Shown one piece after another: positions 38,864 through 46,516 of a stretch of DNA of 64,000 nucleotides. This stretch comes from Clostridium sp. Ade.TY. Lineage in GTDB: Bacteria; Bacillota; Clostridia; Clostridiales; Clostridiaceae. Under the pieces are notes generated by a model that was not told the DNA's origin, ran no database searches, and worked only from the letters and a program-made list of their open reading frames with translations. Position 1 is the stretch's first letter. Each line of letters begins with the position of its first letter. Location: positions 1 through 64,000 of the forward strand of contig NZ_AVSV01000016.1 of assembly GCF_000498355.1 (NCBI RefSeq), written 5' to 3'. The position numbers were made by a program, and so were the translations under genes.

Positions 38864-38897
38864 GCCACATGGATGTAACATCTATGTGGCTTTTTTT
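38864..38897 (+). terminator. leader terminator 2
   Basis: GCCACATGGATG and CATCTATGTGGC form a 12-base-pair stem with one G-U pair around TAA, then seven T residues. Its arms are near copies of those of terminator 1 and can cross-pair with them. Confidence 0.85.
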
Positions 38898-38939
38898 ATA
38901 TATTTTAATAAGTAGTACAGTAGTATAGGAGGATTTAAA

Positions 38940-40247
38940 ATGAAAAGAGAAAGATTTGGAAAAGTAGGATTTGTACTATCGTGTATAGGAGCGGCTATAG
39001 GCCTTGGGAACATATGGATGTTTCCGTACAGGTTAGGACAATATGGAGGAGCAGCCTTTTTGATACCATACTTTATATTTGTATTTGGGCTTGGAACAAT
39101 TGGACTTATGACAGAGTTTTCATTTGGTAGAAGATTTAAAGGTGGTTCATCAACAGGGATTAGTAAAATACTAAAAGAAAAAGGTGTAAAATTTGAAAAA
39201 CTTATATCAATAATACCAGCCATTGGACTTATGGGAGTATTTATGTTTTACAATGTTGTTGTTGGTTGGATTATAAAATACTTTGGGATGAGTGTTACAG
39301 GAGAAATAAATAATATAGATATTGGGTCATACTTTGATTCATTTGCAGGAACTAGTAGTACAATATTTTTTAATTTTATTGCCATAGCAATAACTCTTGG
39401 AATTGTATTTGTTGGGGTAACAAAAGGTATAGAAAAAATAAATAAAATAATAATGCCTGGACTTTTTATAATATTTATAATATTAGCAATTAGATCATTA
39501 ACACTTCCAAATGCTATGGAAGGTGTAAAATACTTATTAAAACCTGATTTTTCATACCTTTTAAAGCCAGAAACATGGATTATGGCTTTAGGTCAAGCAT
39601 TTTTTACAGTGTCTCTTAATGGATGTGGTATGGTTGTTTATGGAAGCTACATTGATAAAGATTTTGATATACCAAAATCAGCATTTAGTACAGCTATATT
39701 AGATACATTAGCAGCACTTATAGTATCATTTGTAATAATGCCTGCTGTATTTTCTTTTGGATTAGATCCACAGGCTGGACCACCATTACTTTTTATAACA
39801 ATGCCAACAATTTTTAAAGAAATACCTGGAGGACATATTTTAAGTGTAATATTCTTTTTAAGTATATTATTTGCAGCTATAAGCTCATCAATTAATATGC
39901 TTGAAGGACCTGTTGAAGCTATAATGGAAAAAACTAATTTAACTAGAAAAAAAGCTTCAATTTTAGTTGCTCTTTCAGGATTTATACTTTCAATTCCATT
40001 AAATTTAAGTATGGATACTTTTGATAGGTTTACTAATTTAACAACAATAGTAATATCACCACTTGCAGCATTAGTAGTTGCTATAATATTTTACTTTGTA
40101 TATGGCGAAGAACATGTGCTTCAAGAAGTTAATACTGGTTCTAAATTAAAGTTAGGAACAGGCTTCGTTGCAATGGGTAAATATGTATTTACCATTACAA
40201 CTATATGTGTAATAGTTCTTGGGGTAGTATATGGTGGAATAGGATAA
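38940..40247 (+). CDS. sodium:amino-acid symporter, NSS/SNF family (Tyt1-like)
   Basis: This is a sodium-coupled transporter of the neurotransmitter:sodium symporter family. The unwound first helix shows GAAIGLGNIWMFPYRLGQYGG, the sodium and substrate site. It has 435 residues and about eleven membrane segments, the size and short C-terminus of the tyrosine transporter Tyt1 of Fusobacterium nucleatum. The ATG has AGGAGG seven bases upstream. The upstream leader encodes a tyrosine-rich peptide and two terminators, which supports tyrosine as substrate. Substrate remains an inference; tryptophan or branched-chain amino acids are alternatives in this family. Confidence 0.85.
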   Translation: MKRERFGKVGFVLSCIGAAIGLGNIWMFPYRLGQYGGAAFLIPYFIFVFGLGTIGLMTEFSFGRRFKGGSSTGISKILKEKGVKFEKLISIIPAIGLMGVFMFYNVVVGWIIKYFGMSVTGEINNIDIGSYFDSFAGTSSTIFFNFIAIAITLGIVFVGVTKGIEKINKIIMPGLFIIFIILAIRSLTLPNAMEGVKYLLKPDFSYLLKPETWIMALGQAFFTVSLNGCGMVVYGSYIDKDFDIPKSAFSTAILDTLAALIVSFVIMPAVFSFGLDPQAGPPLLFITMPTIFKEIPGGHILSVIFFLSILFAAISSSINMLEGPVEAIMEKTNLTRKKASILVALSGFILSIPLNLSMDTFDRFTNLTTIVISPLAALVVAIIFYFVYGEEHVLQEVNTGSKLKLGTGFVAMGKYVFTITTICVIVLGVVYGGIG

Positions 40248-40252
40248 TTTAA

Positions 40253-40281
40253 AAAAGCTAGGAATTAAATTCCTAGCTTTT
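40253..40281. terminator. bidirectional terminator, symporter / C69 peptidase
   Basis: AAAAGCTAGGAATT and its complement around one A, flanked by A and T runs, between convergent genes. An almost identical terminator lies at 42038-42067. Confidence 0.9.
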
Positions 40282-40285
40282 ATTT

Positions 40286-41692
40286 TTATAAGTTCTTATC
40301 CATATCAAATGTTAATTTTGAAAGGTCAAGACTATTAACTACTAATTCACCAATATATTTCATTGTTATATCACGCATTTTAGAAACAATTTCATGATTT
40401 TTCTTAGTTAAAAATTCAGTTAATTCATTTCCAGTTAATGCATCACCTTGTTTATCTATTTGTGAAATCATTCTTATTAATGTTTCACGACAATTTTTTA
40501 AGTAATCTATATCAGATTGTATTAATTTACTATAGTGACCTTCAACTAATGCAGTTACTGTACGATACATCCAATAAGCATCATCTAAGTTCCATTCAAG
40601 TTTTGTATTATTGTAACTTGCATCTGAATCAGTGGAGTTACCGTAGAATGGAACATATGGAGTATGAGCTGGAACACCAACACAAATCCACATTATTGTA
40701 GATAATTCATCTTTAACATTATTTCTAACTTGCATTACATGAGAGTTTTGAGTTCTATTTAAAGATATTGGTCTAAATAGAAGTTTTTCTTCTTCTGTTC
40801 CTTTTCCATATGGATCATAAACTGTTTCATTATAATGAGAACTTAAAATATATTCTGCATCTTCTACAGATAACTTTCTATTTGCATGGAAAATAAATGG
40901 TAAATCACTTGAATTAGGTTCTTGTTTTATTTCTGGATTAAAGTATTTTTGTCCAAACCAAACTCTTGGAGTATTATAGTGACGGTCTTTTTCTGTATCT
41001 GTTCCAAATATTTTACGGAAGTTCCATCCAGATAAGTTTGGATTTAAATTATTTTCCTCTACAAATTCTCTAATTCCTTCTGACCACATAAAGTTTTCAG
41101 TATCATTAAAATTTACTTCTTGAATAGCTACTTGGTTTGCTATTACACAACAAGCATCATCAGGAATTCTTTGAGCTACCCAGTGATGACCTGTTACTAT
41201 TTCCATATACCAAACATCATTTTTATCACTGAATATAACACCGTTTCCTTCAGCAGAACCATGATTTTTAATTAAATTACCTAAATACTCAACACCTTCT
41301 TTTGCTGAAGTTATATAGGGAAGTACCATTATAGTCATAGAATCTTCTGCTAATCCATCTGATAATAAAGGATCATAGGCTAAAACACGCTCATTTGCGT
41401 ATACACTTTCTGTAGCACTCATACCTACATTTTTTTCGTTAAATCCACTTTCACCATAGATACCTTCTTTTTTAATATCAACATTTGGTACTAATTGATA
41501 TCTAAAAGAAGACCTAGGAAGTTTTGTTTTAAAACCATTTTGGTTTGAAGAATAGCTACCGCTTTGATTATTATTAGCAGCTTGTACATAAAACCTTTGT
41601 GGATTATAAGGTTTAAATGTATCATCATTTCTACCGATTATTGTTGATCCATCAATTGAAGCTTTTTTTCCTATTAAGACAGTTGTACACAT
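40286..41692 (-). CDS. C69 family dipeptidase
   Basis: This is an N-terminal-nucleophile dipeptidase of the PepD/U34 type. The protein opens MCTTVLIGKKASIDGSTIIGRNDD: after removal of methionine, Cys2 is the catalytic nucleophile, and the GSTIIGRN motif is conserved. It has 468 residues and no signal peptide, so it is cytoplasmic and probably degrades dipeptides taken up from the medium. It is a single-gene unit. Confidence 0.92.
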   Translation of the reverse strand: MCTTVLIGKKASIDGSTIIGRNDDTFKPYNPQRFYVQAANNNQSGSYSSNQNGFKTKLPRSSFRYQLVPNVDIKKEGIYGESGFNEKNVGMSATESVYANERVLAYDPLLSDGLAEDSMTIMVLPYITSAKEGVEYLGNLIKNHGSAEGNGVIFSDKNDVWYMEIVTGHHWVAQRIPDDACCVIANQVAIQEVNFNDTENFMWSEGIREFVEENNLNPNLSGWNFRKIFGTDTEKDRHYNTPRVWFGQKYFNPEIKQEPNSSDLPFIFHANRKLSVEDAEYILSSHYNETVYDPYGKGTEEEKLLFRPISLNRTQNSHVMQVRNNVKDELSTIMWICVGVPAHTPYVPFYGNSTDSDASYNNTKLEWNLDDAYWMYRTVTALVEGHYSKLIQSDIDYLKNCRETLIRMISQIDKQGDALTGNELTEFLTKKNHEIVSKMRDITMKYIGELVVNSLDLSKLTFDMDKNL

Positions 41693-42037
41693 AATAAACT
41701 CATCCCCAATTCTAAAAATTATTTATTAAGTTTTAATTTAAAATAATATTTCGTATAACAACTTTTAAAGCTTTTCTTAATTTATATGATATACTTTAAA
41801 TTTTCTTTGTAAATATTTCTAATTTTTAATAATCAATATCGAAAATGATAATTTATAACGTTTAATTTAGTTTCCGAAATATATAATATAAAAAAGTTTA
41901 ATTATTCATGGAGGATAGTGATAATTTTATAATAGATAACAAATAAAAATAATATTTAGTAAATATTGTTTTATTAATATTAATGATGAGTTAAAATTAA
42001 TATTTAAAAGTATTAATTTAATTATTTATATAATCTT
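41693..42037. other. gene-free AT-rich gap
   Basis: This stretch upstream of the C69 peptidase must hold its promoter, but it is so AT-rich that no element stands out. The longest reading with a ribosome site (GGAGG near 41910) ends after about a dozen codons. I see no RNA structure or repeat in it. Confidence 0.5.
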
Positions 42038-42067
42038 AAAAAGCTAGGAATTAATTCCTAGCTTTTT
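42038..42067 (-). terminator. terminator after MFS gene
   Basis: A 30-base perfect palindrome with arms AAAAAGCTAGGAATT serves the minus-strand MFS gene, whose stop begins four bases away. It differs from the terminator at 40253-40281 by one base in the loop. Confidence 0.88.
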
Positions 42068-42070
42068 CAT

Positions 42071-43282
42071 TTAATATATTTGTTTTATAAATGTTTTTTT
42101 ATGTAATAATATCCATAGGATTAAGCTTATTATTGCAACAATTAAGTACATAAAACCTATTGTAGCTATTTTATTTCCAAATTTTAATGTTATAAGAAAC
42201 ATCCCAACACTTCCCATAATTGTATTGAAAAAGCTTATGAGAGATGAAGCAGAACCTATATTATCATTTTGCTGTGCTAACATTAAGTTTGTGCTAGGTG
42301 GTCTTAGCATATTACCACAAAGCATAGCTGGAATAAGGGATAGAGCAAAAATATAAGGCGATTTATCTCCTACTGTAATTAATAATATTCCACTTAATAT
42401 TAATACTATAAAATCTATAGTAATGATTTTATTGCTATTAAATTTTTTAGAAAGTTTAACATAAAGCATTGGACCTATAATTAAAAATACTGCAGTGCAA
42501 GCATAAAAATAACTATATATTTGATCTGGAACTTTAAATCCATCTATGTAAATATATGATGACATTGTTATATAAGCCATCATAGGTAAAGTTGTAATTG
42601 AAAATATAAATACAAGTAATGAAAAACCAGGATTTTTACTTACTGTTTTTAAATTACCAAATACTTGAGTAATTTTTTGAGTGCTATAATTTAAAAGAGT
42701 TTCTTCTAATAATAATCCTCCTATTATAGCAAGTATACTTACAGCTGTAAGTGTCCAAAAAATTCCGTGCCATGAAGTATATCTTAATATAAATGAACCT
42801 ATTACAGGTGCTATTACTGGTGTTGTCATAGCAATTGATTGAACAACAGCAAGCATTGCAACTAATTTTTTACCAGTATAAACATCTTTCATCATAGCAG
42901 TTGAAACTGATACAGCAGCACCACTACCAGTTGCTTGAATTATACGAGAAATTATAAGTGTTTCAACACTTCCTGAATTAGCACATAAAAGGCTTCCTAT
43001 ACAATAGAAAGTCATACCAATTAAAAGAATTTTACGTCTTCCATATTTATCGCTTAATGGTCCCCAAAAAAGCATACCAATAGCATAAAAAATAAAGAAA
43101 AATGTTATTGTTAAGTTTAATGTACTTATATCGGTATTAAAAGTATTAACCATATTAGGTAAAGCAGGTAAATACAAATCAGTGGACATAGGTACAAAGG
43201 CACTTAAAAAGCCTATAAATAAAACAAATCCTTTATCACCTAAAAACTTTTGGTGAATAGTATTTTTTTCTTCTGTTTTCAT
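42071..43282 (-). CDS. MFS multidrug exporter, Bcr/CflA family
   Basis: This is a 12-segment drug:proton antiporter of 403 residues. The opening FLSAFVPMSTDLYLPALPNM and the loop WGPLSDKYGRRKILLIG (MFS motif A) are characteristic of Bcr/CflA proteins. The motif SRIIQATGSGAAVSV in segment 4 is also conserved. AGGAG precedes the ATG, and a long inverted repeat lies 39 bases upstream, suggesting repressor control. The substrate is unknown. Confidence 0.88.
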   Translation of the reverse strand: MKTEEKNTIHQKFLGDKGFVLFIGFLSAFVPMSTDLYLPALPNMVNTFNTDISTLNLTITFFFIFYAIGMLFWGPLSDKYGRRKILLIGMTFYCIGSLLCANSGSVETLIISRIIQATGSGAAVSVSTAMMKDVYTGKKLVAMLAVVQSIAMTTPVIAPVIGSFILRYTSWHGIFWTLTAVSILAIIGGLLLEETLLNYSTQKITQVFGNLKTVSKNPGFSLLVFIFSITTLPMMAYITMSSYIYIDGFKVPDQIYSYFYACTAVFLIIGPMLYVKLSKKFNSNKIITIDFIVLILSGILLITVGDKSPYIFALSLIPAMLCGNMLRPPSTNLMLAQQNDNIGSASSLISFFNTIMGSVGMFLITLKFGNKIATIGFMYLIVAIISLILWILLHKKTFIKQIY

Positions 43283-43320
43283 TTAAATCTCCTTGTTTGT
43301 TTAGTTTTAAAAAAACAAGA

Positions 43321-43368
43321 ACTTAGACATTTACATTGAATTTTACGAAATAATGTAAATGCCTAAGT
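43321..43368. repeat. 17-base inverted repeat upstream of the MFS exporter
   Basis: ACTTAGACATTTACATT at 43321-43337 matches the reverse complement of 43352-43368 at 16 of 17 positions, with a 14-base spacer. It lies between the MFS and CPBP genes, closer to the MFS gene. An operator for a TetR- or MarR-type regulator, or an mRNA hairpin, are both possible. Confidence 0.5.
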
Positions 43369-43512
43369 TATTGCATAAAAGAAATAATAATATCAAATTA
43401 GCTATAAGTCAATGTAAGTAAAATACATATTTAAATATTTAGAAAAATTAAGAATTAATGTAATAATTTAAATATAAAATATTATTATGAAAATAAAAGG
43501 GGGATATATATT

Positions 43513-44424
43513 TTGAAAAATTTGTTTAATTCAGATGAAGGTTTATTTAAGCTTGCAAGAAAAGGTAAGCCTTCAGGAATAATATTTACATTATTACTTC
43601 CAATTTTAGCTCCATTTATAGCATTACCTATAGTCTTAATTTTCACTATTATTTTCAAATTCTCTAGACTGTGGAGATTTGGGATGTTTAAATCTATAAA
43701 TATGCCATTAGGTATGATTATATCTACGGGTTCTATTATTATAGTTTATTTTTTAATAGTAAAGTTTAAAGAAAAAAGAAAAATATCAACTTTAGGTTTT
43801 GAGACTAATGATAATTTTATTTTTAAATATATTAGAGGATTTTTAATAGGACTATTAATGATTTCTATAATAGCAGTAGCGATAGTTATATTTGGTAAAG
43901 GTCAATTTGTACTTAATAAAAGTTTAGATATATCTTTCATAGTGCCATTTATTTTTATGATAATTGCATGGATTATTCAAGGTGCATCTGAAGAAATAAT
44001 GATGAGAGGACATATGATGCAAACTTTAGGAATAAAGATATCACCAATAGTAGCAATAATAATATCATCATCATATTTTGGTATACTTCACTTTGGTAAT
44101 CCAGGAATAGCACCACTTGCAGTAGTAAATTTAATATTATTTGGTATATTTGCAGCAGTATATGCTATTTATGAAAATAGTCTTTGGGGGGTATGTGCAA
44201 TTCATAGTGCATGGAATTTTGCTCAAGGAAATATATTTGGGTTTTTAGTAAGTGGTACAGAAAGTGGAGTTCCTAGTATAATAAATACAAAAATATTAGA
44301 AAATAATTTAATAAATGGTGGAACTTTTGGTCCAGAAGGTGGCATATTAACGACTATAGTATTAGCTATGGCTATACTCATAGTTATATATTTAATTAAA
44401 ATAAGGTCTTCAGTTAGTAAATAA
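43513..44424 (+). CDS. CPBP family intramembrane metalloprotease
   Basis: This is an Abi/CPBP (CAAX protease-like) membrane protein of 303 residues with about eight hydrophobic segments. The three glutamate/histidine motifs are visible: SEEIMMRGHM, FGILHFGNP, and HSAWNFAQG. These form the intramembrane metal site. The start is a TTG at 43513, preceded by GGGGG. Roles of such proteins include bacteriocin self-immunity and processing of peptides, but no bacteriocin gene is near. It is monocistronic. Confidence 0.88.
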   Translation: MKNLFNSDEGLFKLARKGKPSGIIFTLLLPILAPFIALPIVLIFTIIFKFSRLWRFGMFKSINMPLGMIISTGSIIIVYFLIVKFKEKRKISTLGFETNDNFIFKYIRGFLIGLLMISIIAVAIVIFGKGQFVLNKSLDISFIVPFIFMIIAWIIQGASEEIMMRGHMMQTLGIKISPIVAIIISSSYFGILHFGNPGIAPLAVVNLILFGIFAAVYAIYENSLWGVCAIHSAWNFAQGNIFGFLVSGTESGVPSIINTKILENNLINGGTFGPEGGILTTIVLAMAILIVIYLIKIRSSVSK

Positions 44425-44431
44425 GAAAATT

Positions 44432-44469
44432 TTGAGTTATAACCTTAAATGGTAGTAACTCAATTTTTT
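44432..44469 (+). terminator. terminator after CPBP gene
   Basis: TTGAGTTA pairs with TAACTCAA through an interrupted stem and is followed by seven T residues. Confidence 0.8.
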
Positions 44470-44571
44470 TACTTAAAGATAATTTGATTTTAATATGATT
44501 ATTAATAACTGAATTTTAGGATGTTATAATATAAAGTATAGATTCATATTTATAAGAGGAGAGTACAAAAG

Positions 44572-45051
44572 ATGCAAAAGATGCAAAAAACTAATGCAAT
44601 GAGGATTTTAGATAAAAATAAAATAGAGTATAATGCATTAACATATGATTCATCAGATGGACATATAGATGGAGCTGCTGTTGCAGAAAAGACAGGGCAA
44701 GATCCAAAAACAGTTTATAAAACATTAGTTACTGTAGGAAATTCAAAAGAACTTTATGTTTTTGTTATACCTGTTTTAGAAGAACTTGATTTAAAAAAGT
44801 GTGCAAAAGCTTGTGGTGAAAAGAAAGTTGAAATGATTCATGTAAAAGACATAAATAAACTTACAGGATATATAAGAGGAGGATGTTCTCCAATTGGAAT
44901 GAAAAAACAATATAAGACATTTTTCCAAAAGGAAGCACTAGAACTTAATAAAATTGTCTTTAGTGGAGGAAAAATTGGACTTCAAATAGAAATGAATCCA
45001 AATGATATAGAAAAAGCAATAAGAGTTGAATTTAAAGATTTAATAAAATAA
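44572..45051 (+). CDS. ybaK: Cys-tRNA(Pro)/Cys-tRNA(Cys) deacylase, YbaK/EbsC family
   Basis: This small enzyme hydrolyses mischarged aminoacyl-tRNA in trans. The 159 residues match the YbaK family. The conserved lysine lies in DPKTVYKTLVT, and GCSPIGMKKQYKTF near residue 105 is diagnostic. Two in-frame ATGs (44572 and 44581) follow AGAGGAG; the first is taken. It is convergent with the hemolysin III-like gene across a terminator. Confidence 0.9.
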   Translation: MQKMQKTNAMRILDKNKIEYNALTYDSSDGHIDGAAVAEKTGQDPKTVYKTLVTVGNSKELYVFVIPVLEELDLKKCAKACGEKKVEMIHVKDINKLTGYIRGGCSPIGMKKQYKTFFQKEALELNKIVFSGGKIGLQIEMNPNDIEKAIRVEFKDLIK

Positions 45052-45075
45052 GGACTACAAAATTGTAGTCCTTTT
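45049..45075. terminator. bidirectional terminator, ybaK / hemolysin III
   Basis: AAGGACTACAA and TTGTAGTCCTT form a tight stem with a two-base loop between convergent genes. The T run is short. Confidence 0.8.
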
Positions 45076-45721
45076 AAATTACATATAAAAATACTGCAAT
45101 GAAATGACATAAAGTTCCAAGCATAATAAATATATGAAATATTTCATGAGTTCCAAATGGACCTATTTTTATTCTATCATTTTTGAAGGCATATATAACT
45201 CCACCAATTGTATACATAATGCCACCTAAAACTAATAAAAATAAAGCTTTTGGAATTAAAACTTGAGATAGCGGATAAATGGCAAATATGGCAAACCAAC
45301 CTATTGCAATATACATAACGCTTGATACCCATTTAGGGCAAGTAACCCAAAACATTTTAAATATAATTCCTAAAACTGCTGAAGTTAATACAGCTCCAAA
45401 CAGAATATAACCAGCCTTATTGTTAAGAGCAATTAAGCAAAATGGAGCATAAGATCCAGTAATAAGAACAAAAATCATTGAATGATCTAATTTTTTTAAT
45501 CTATATATAACCTTTTCAGTTGAAATAACAGAGTGATATGTTGCAGAAGCAGAATAAAGTAAAATCATACTAATACCAAATAAAATTACAGAAACTATAG
45601 CCATGAGGCTACTATGAGTAATAACAGCTTTTATTATTAATGCTACTAATCCAATTAGTGAAAGACCAGCACCAATAATATGAGTTAAACCATTTAATGG
45701 TTCTCTTAAATATTTATCCAT
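45074..45721 (-). CDS. hemolysin III family (PAQR/YqfA-like) membrane protein
   Basis: This seven-segment membrane protein has 215 residues. PAQR signature residues are visible: THIIGAGLSLIG in segment 1, SATYH, LDHSMIFVLITGSYAPF, and the metal-binding HEIFHIFIMLGTLCHF at the C-terminus. Hemolytic activity is doubtful for most members, and a membrane-lipid homeostasis role is more likely. GTAGGAGG lies before the start, and six bases farther upstream is a palindrome repeated in front of the divergent DUF1836 gene. Confidence 0.9.
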   Translation of the reverse strand: MDKYLREPLNGLTHIIGAGLSLIGLVALIIKAVITHSSLMAIVSVILFGISMILLYSASATYHSVISTEKVIYRLKKLDHSMIFVLITGSYAPFCLIALNNKAGYILFGAVLTSAVLGIIFKMFWVTCPKWVSSVMYIAIGWFAIFAIYPLSQVLIPKALFLLVLGGIMYTIGGVIYAFKNDRIKIGPFGTHEIFHIFIMLGTLCHFIAVFLYVI

Positions 45722-45739
45722 AAATACCTCCTACACCAT

Positions 45740-45756
45740 GTAGTTTTTAAAACTAC
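45740..45756. promoter_or_regulatory. palindrome copy 1 (hemolysin III side)
   Basis: GTAGTTTTTAAAACTAC is a perfect odd palindrome, 18 bases upstream of the hemolysin III start codon and just before its ribosome site. Sixteen of its 17 bases recur at 45903-45919. A shared repressor operator is inferred. Confidence 0.55.
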
Positions 45757-45902
45757 TTATTATAATATTATTATATGATTCTATTTTATATTTGGTCAAA
45801 GTTATTATTTCCTTAAATTCTAGAATTAACACTTAAATTCCTTTAATAATATTGAATTATCTTACAAATGCTATTATTATAAAAATATAGATACTTTAAC
45901 AT

Positions 45903-45919
45903 ATAGTTTTTAAAACTAC
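45903..45919. promoter_or_regulatory. palindrome copy 2 (DUF1836 side)
   Basis: TAGTTTTTAAAACTAC repeats copy 1 and lies 15 bases before the DUF1836 start, directly upstream of its AGGAGA. The two copies sit in mirror positions relative to the two divergent genes. Confidence 0.55.
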
Positions 45920-45934
45920 ATTAGGAGAGATGAA

Positions 45935-46516
45935 ATGAAAAATAAAGAATTAAATGAATTAATAGATGAATTACATTTAGAAAATAATATAAAATTAGAT
46001 GAAATCCCAGAAATAGATTTATATATGGATCAAGTAATACAACTTTTTGAAGGAAAATATAACGAAGCAAAAAGAAACGAAGAGGATAAAGTACTTACAA
46101 AAACAATGATAAATAATTATGCTAAGGGTAAGCTTCTTATGCCTATAAAAAATAAAAAATATTCAAAAGAACATTTAATACTTATGAGTCTTATATATAA
46201 TTTGAAGGGTGCATTATCATTAAGTGACATAAAATCATCAGTAAACAATATAGTAGAAAATTTTGATAATGAAGAAAAATGTCATTTAAGAGAGATATAT
46301 AGAAATTATTTAAATCAATACAATAATGATATAGAAAGTTTTAAAGAGGATGCTTTAATAAAAGAGAAATCTATTAAAGAAGAGGTTAAAGAAGATAATG
46401 ATTTTGAAGAAAAATTTTTATTGTTATGTTCTATGGTAAATATGAGTAATATGTATAGAAGGTTAAGTGAAAAACTTATTGATGAATTTTTTTGTGAAGG
46501 GGATAGTGATAAGTAA
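45935..46516 (+). CDS. DUF1836 domain protein (MerR-like HTH candidate)
   Basis: This 193-residue protein matches DUF1836 by LDEIPEIDLYMDQVIQLFE, LTKTMINNYAKGKLL and KKYSKEHLILMSLIYNLK. The region around residues 50-90 looks like a winged helix-turn-helix related to MerR, so it may bind DNA. The stop overlaps the start of the COG3044 ATPase gene by one base (TAATG). A palindrome shared with the divergent hemolysin III gene lies upstream, and this protein is a natural candidate to bind it, although that is only an inference. Confidence 0.78.
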   Translation: MKNKELNELIDELHLENNIKLDEIPEIDLYMDQVIQLFEGKYNEAKRNEEDKVLTKTMINNYAKGKLLMPIKNKKYSKEHLILMSLIYNLKGALSLSDIKSSVNNIVENFDNEEKCHLREIYRNYLNQYNNDIESFKEDALIKEKSIKEEVKEDNDFEEKFLLLCSMVNMSNMYRRLSEKLIDEFFCEGDSDK

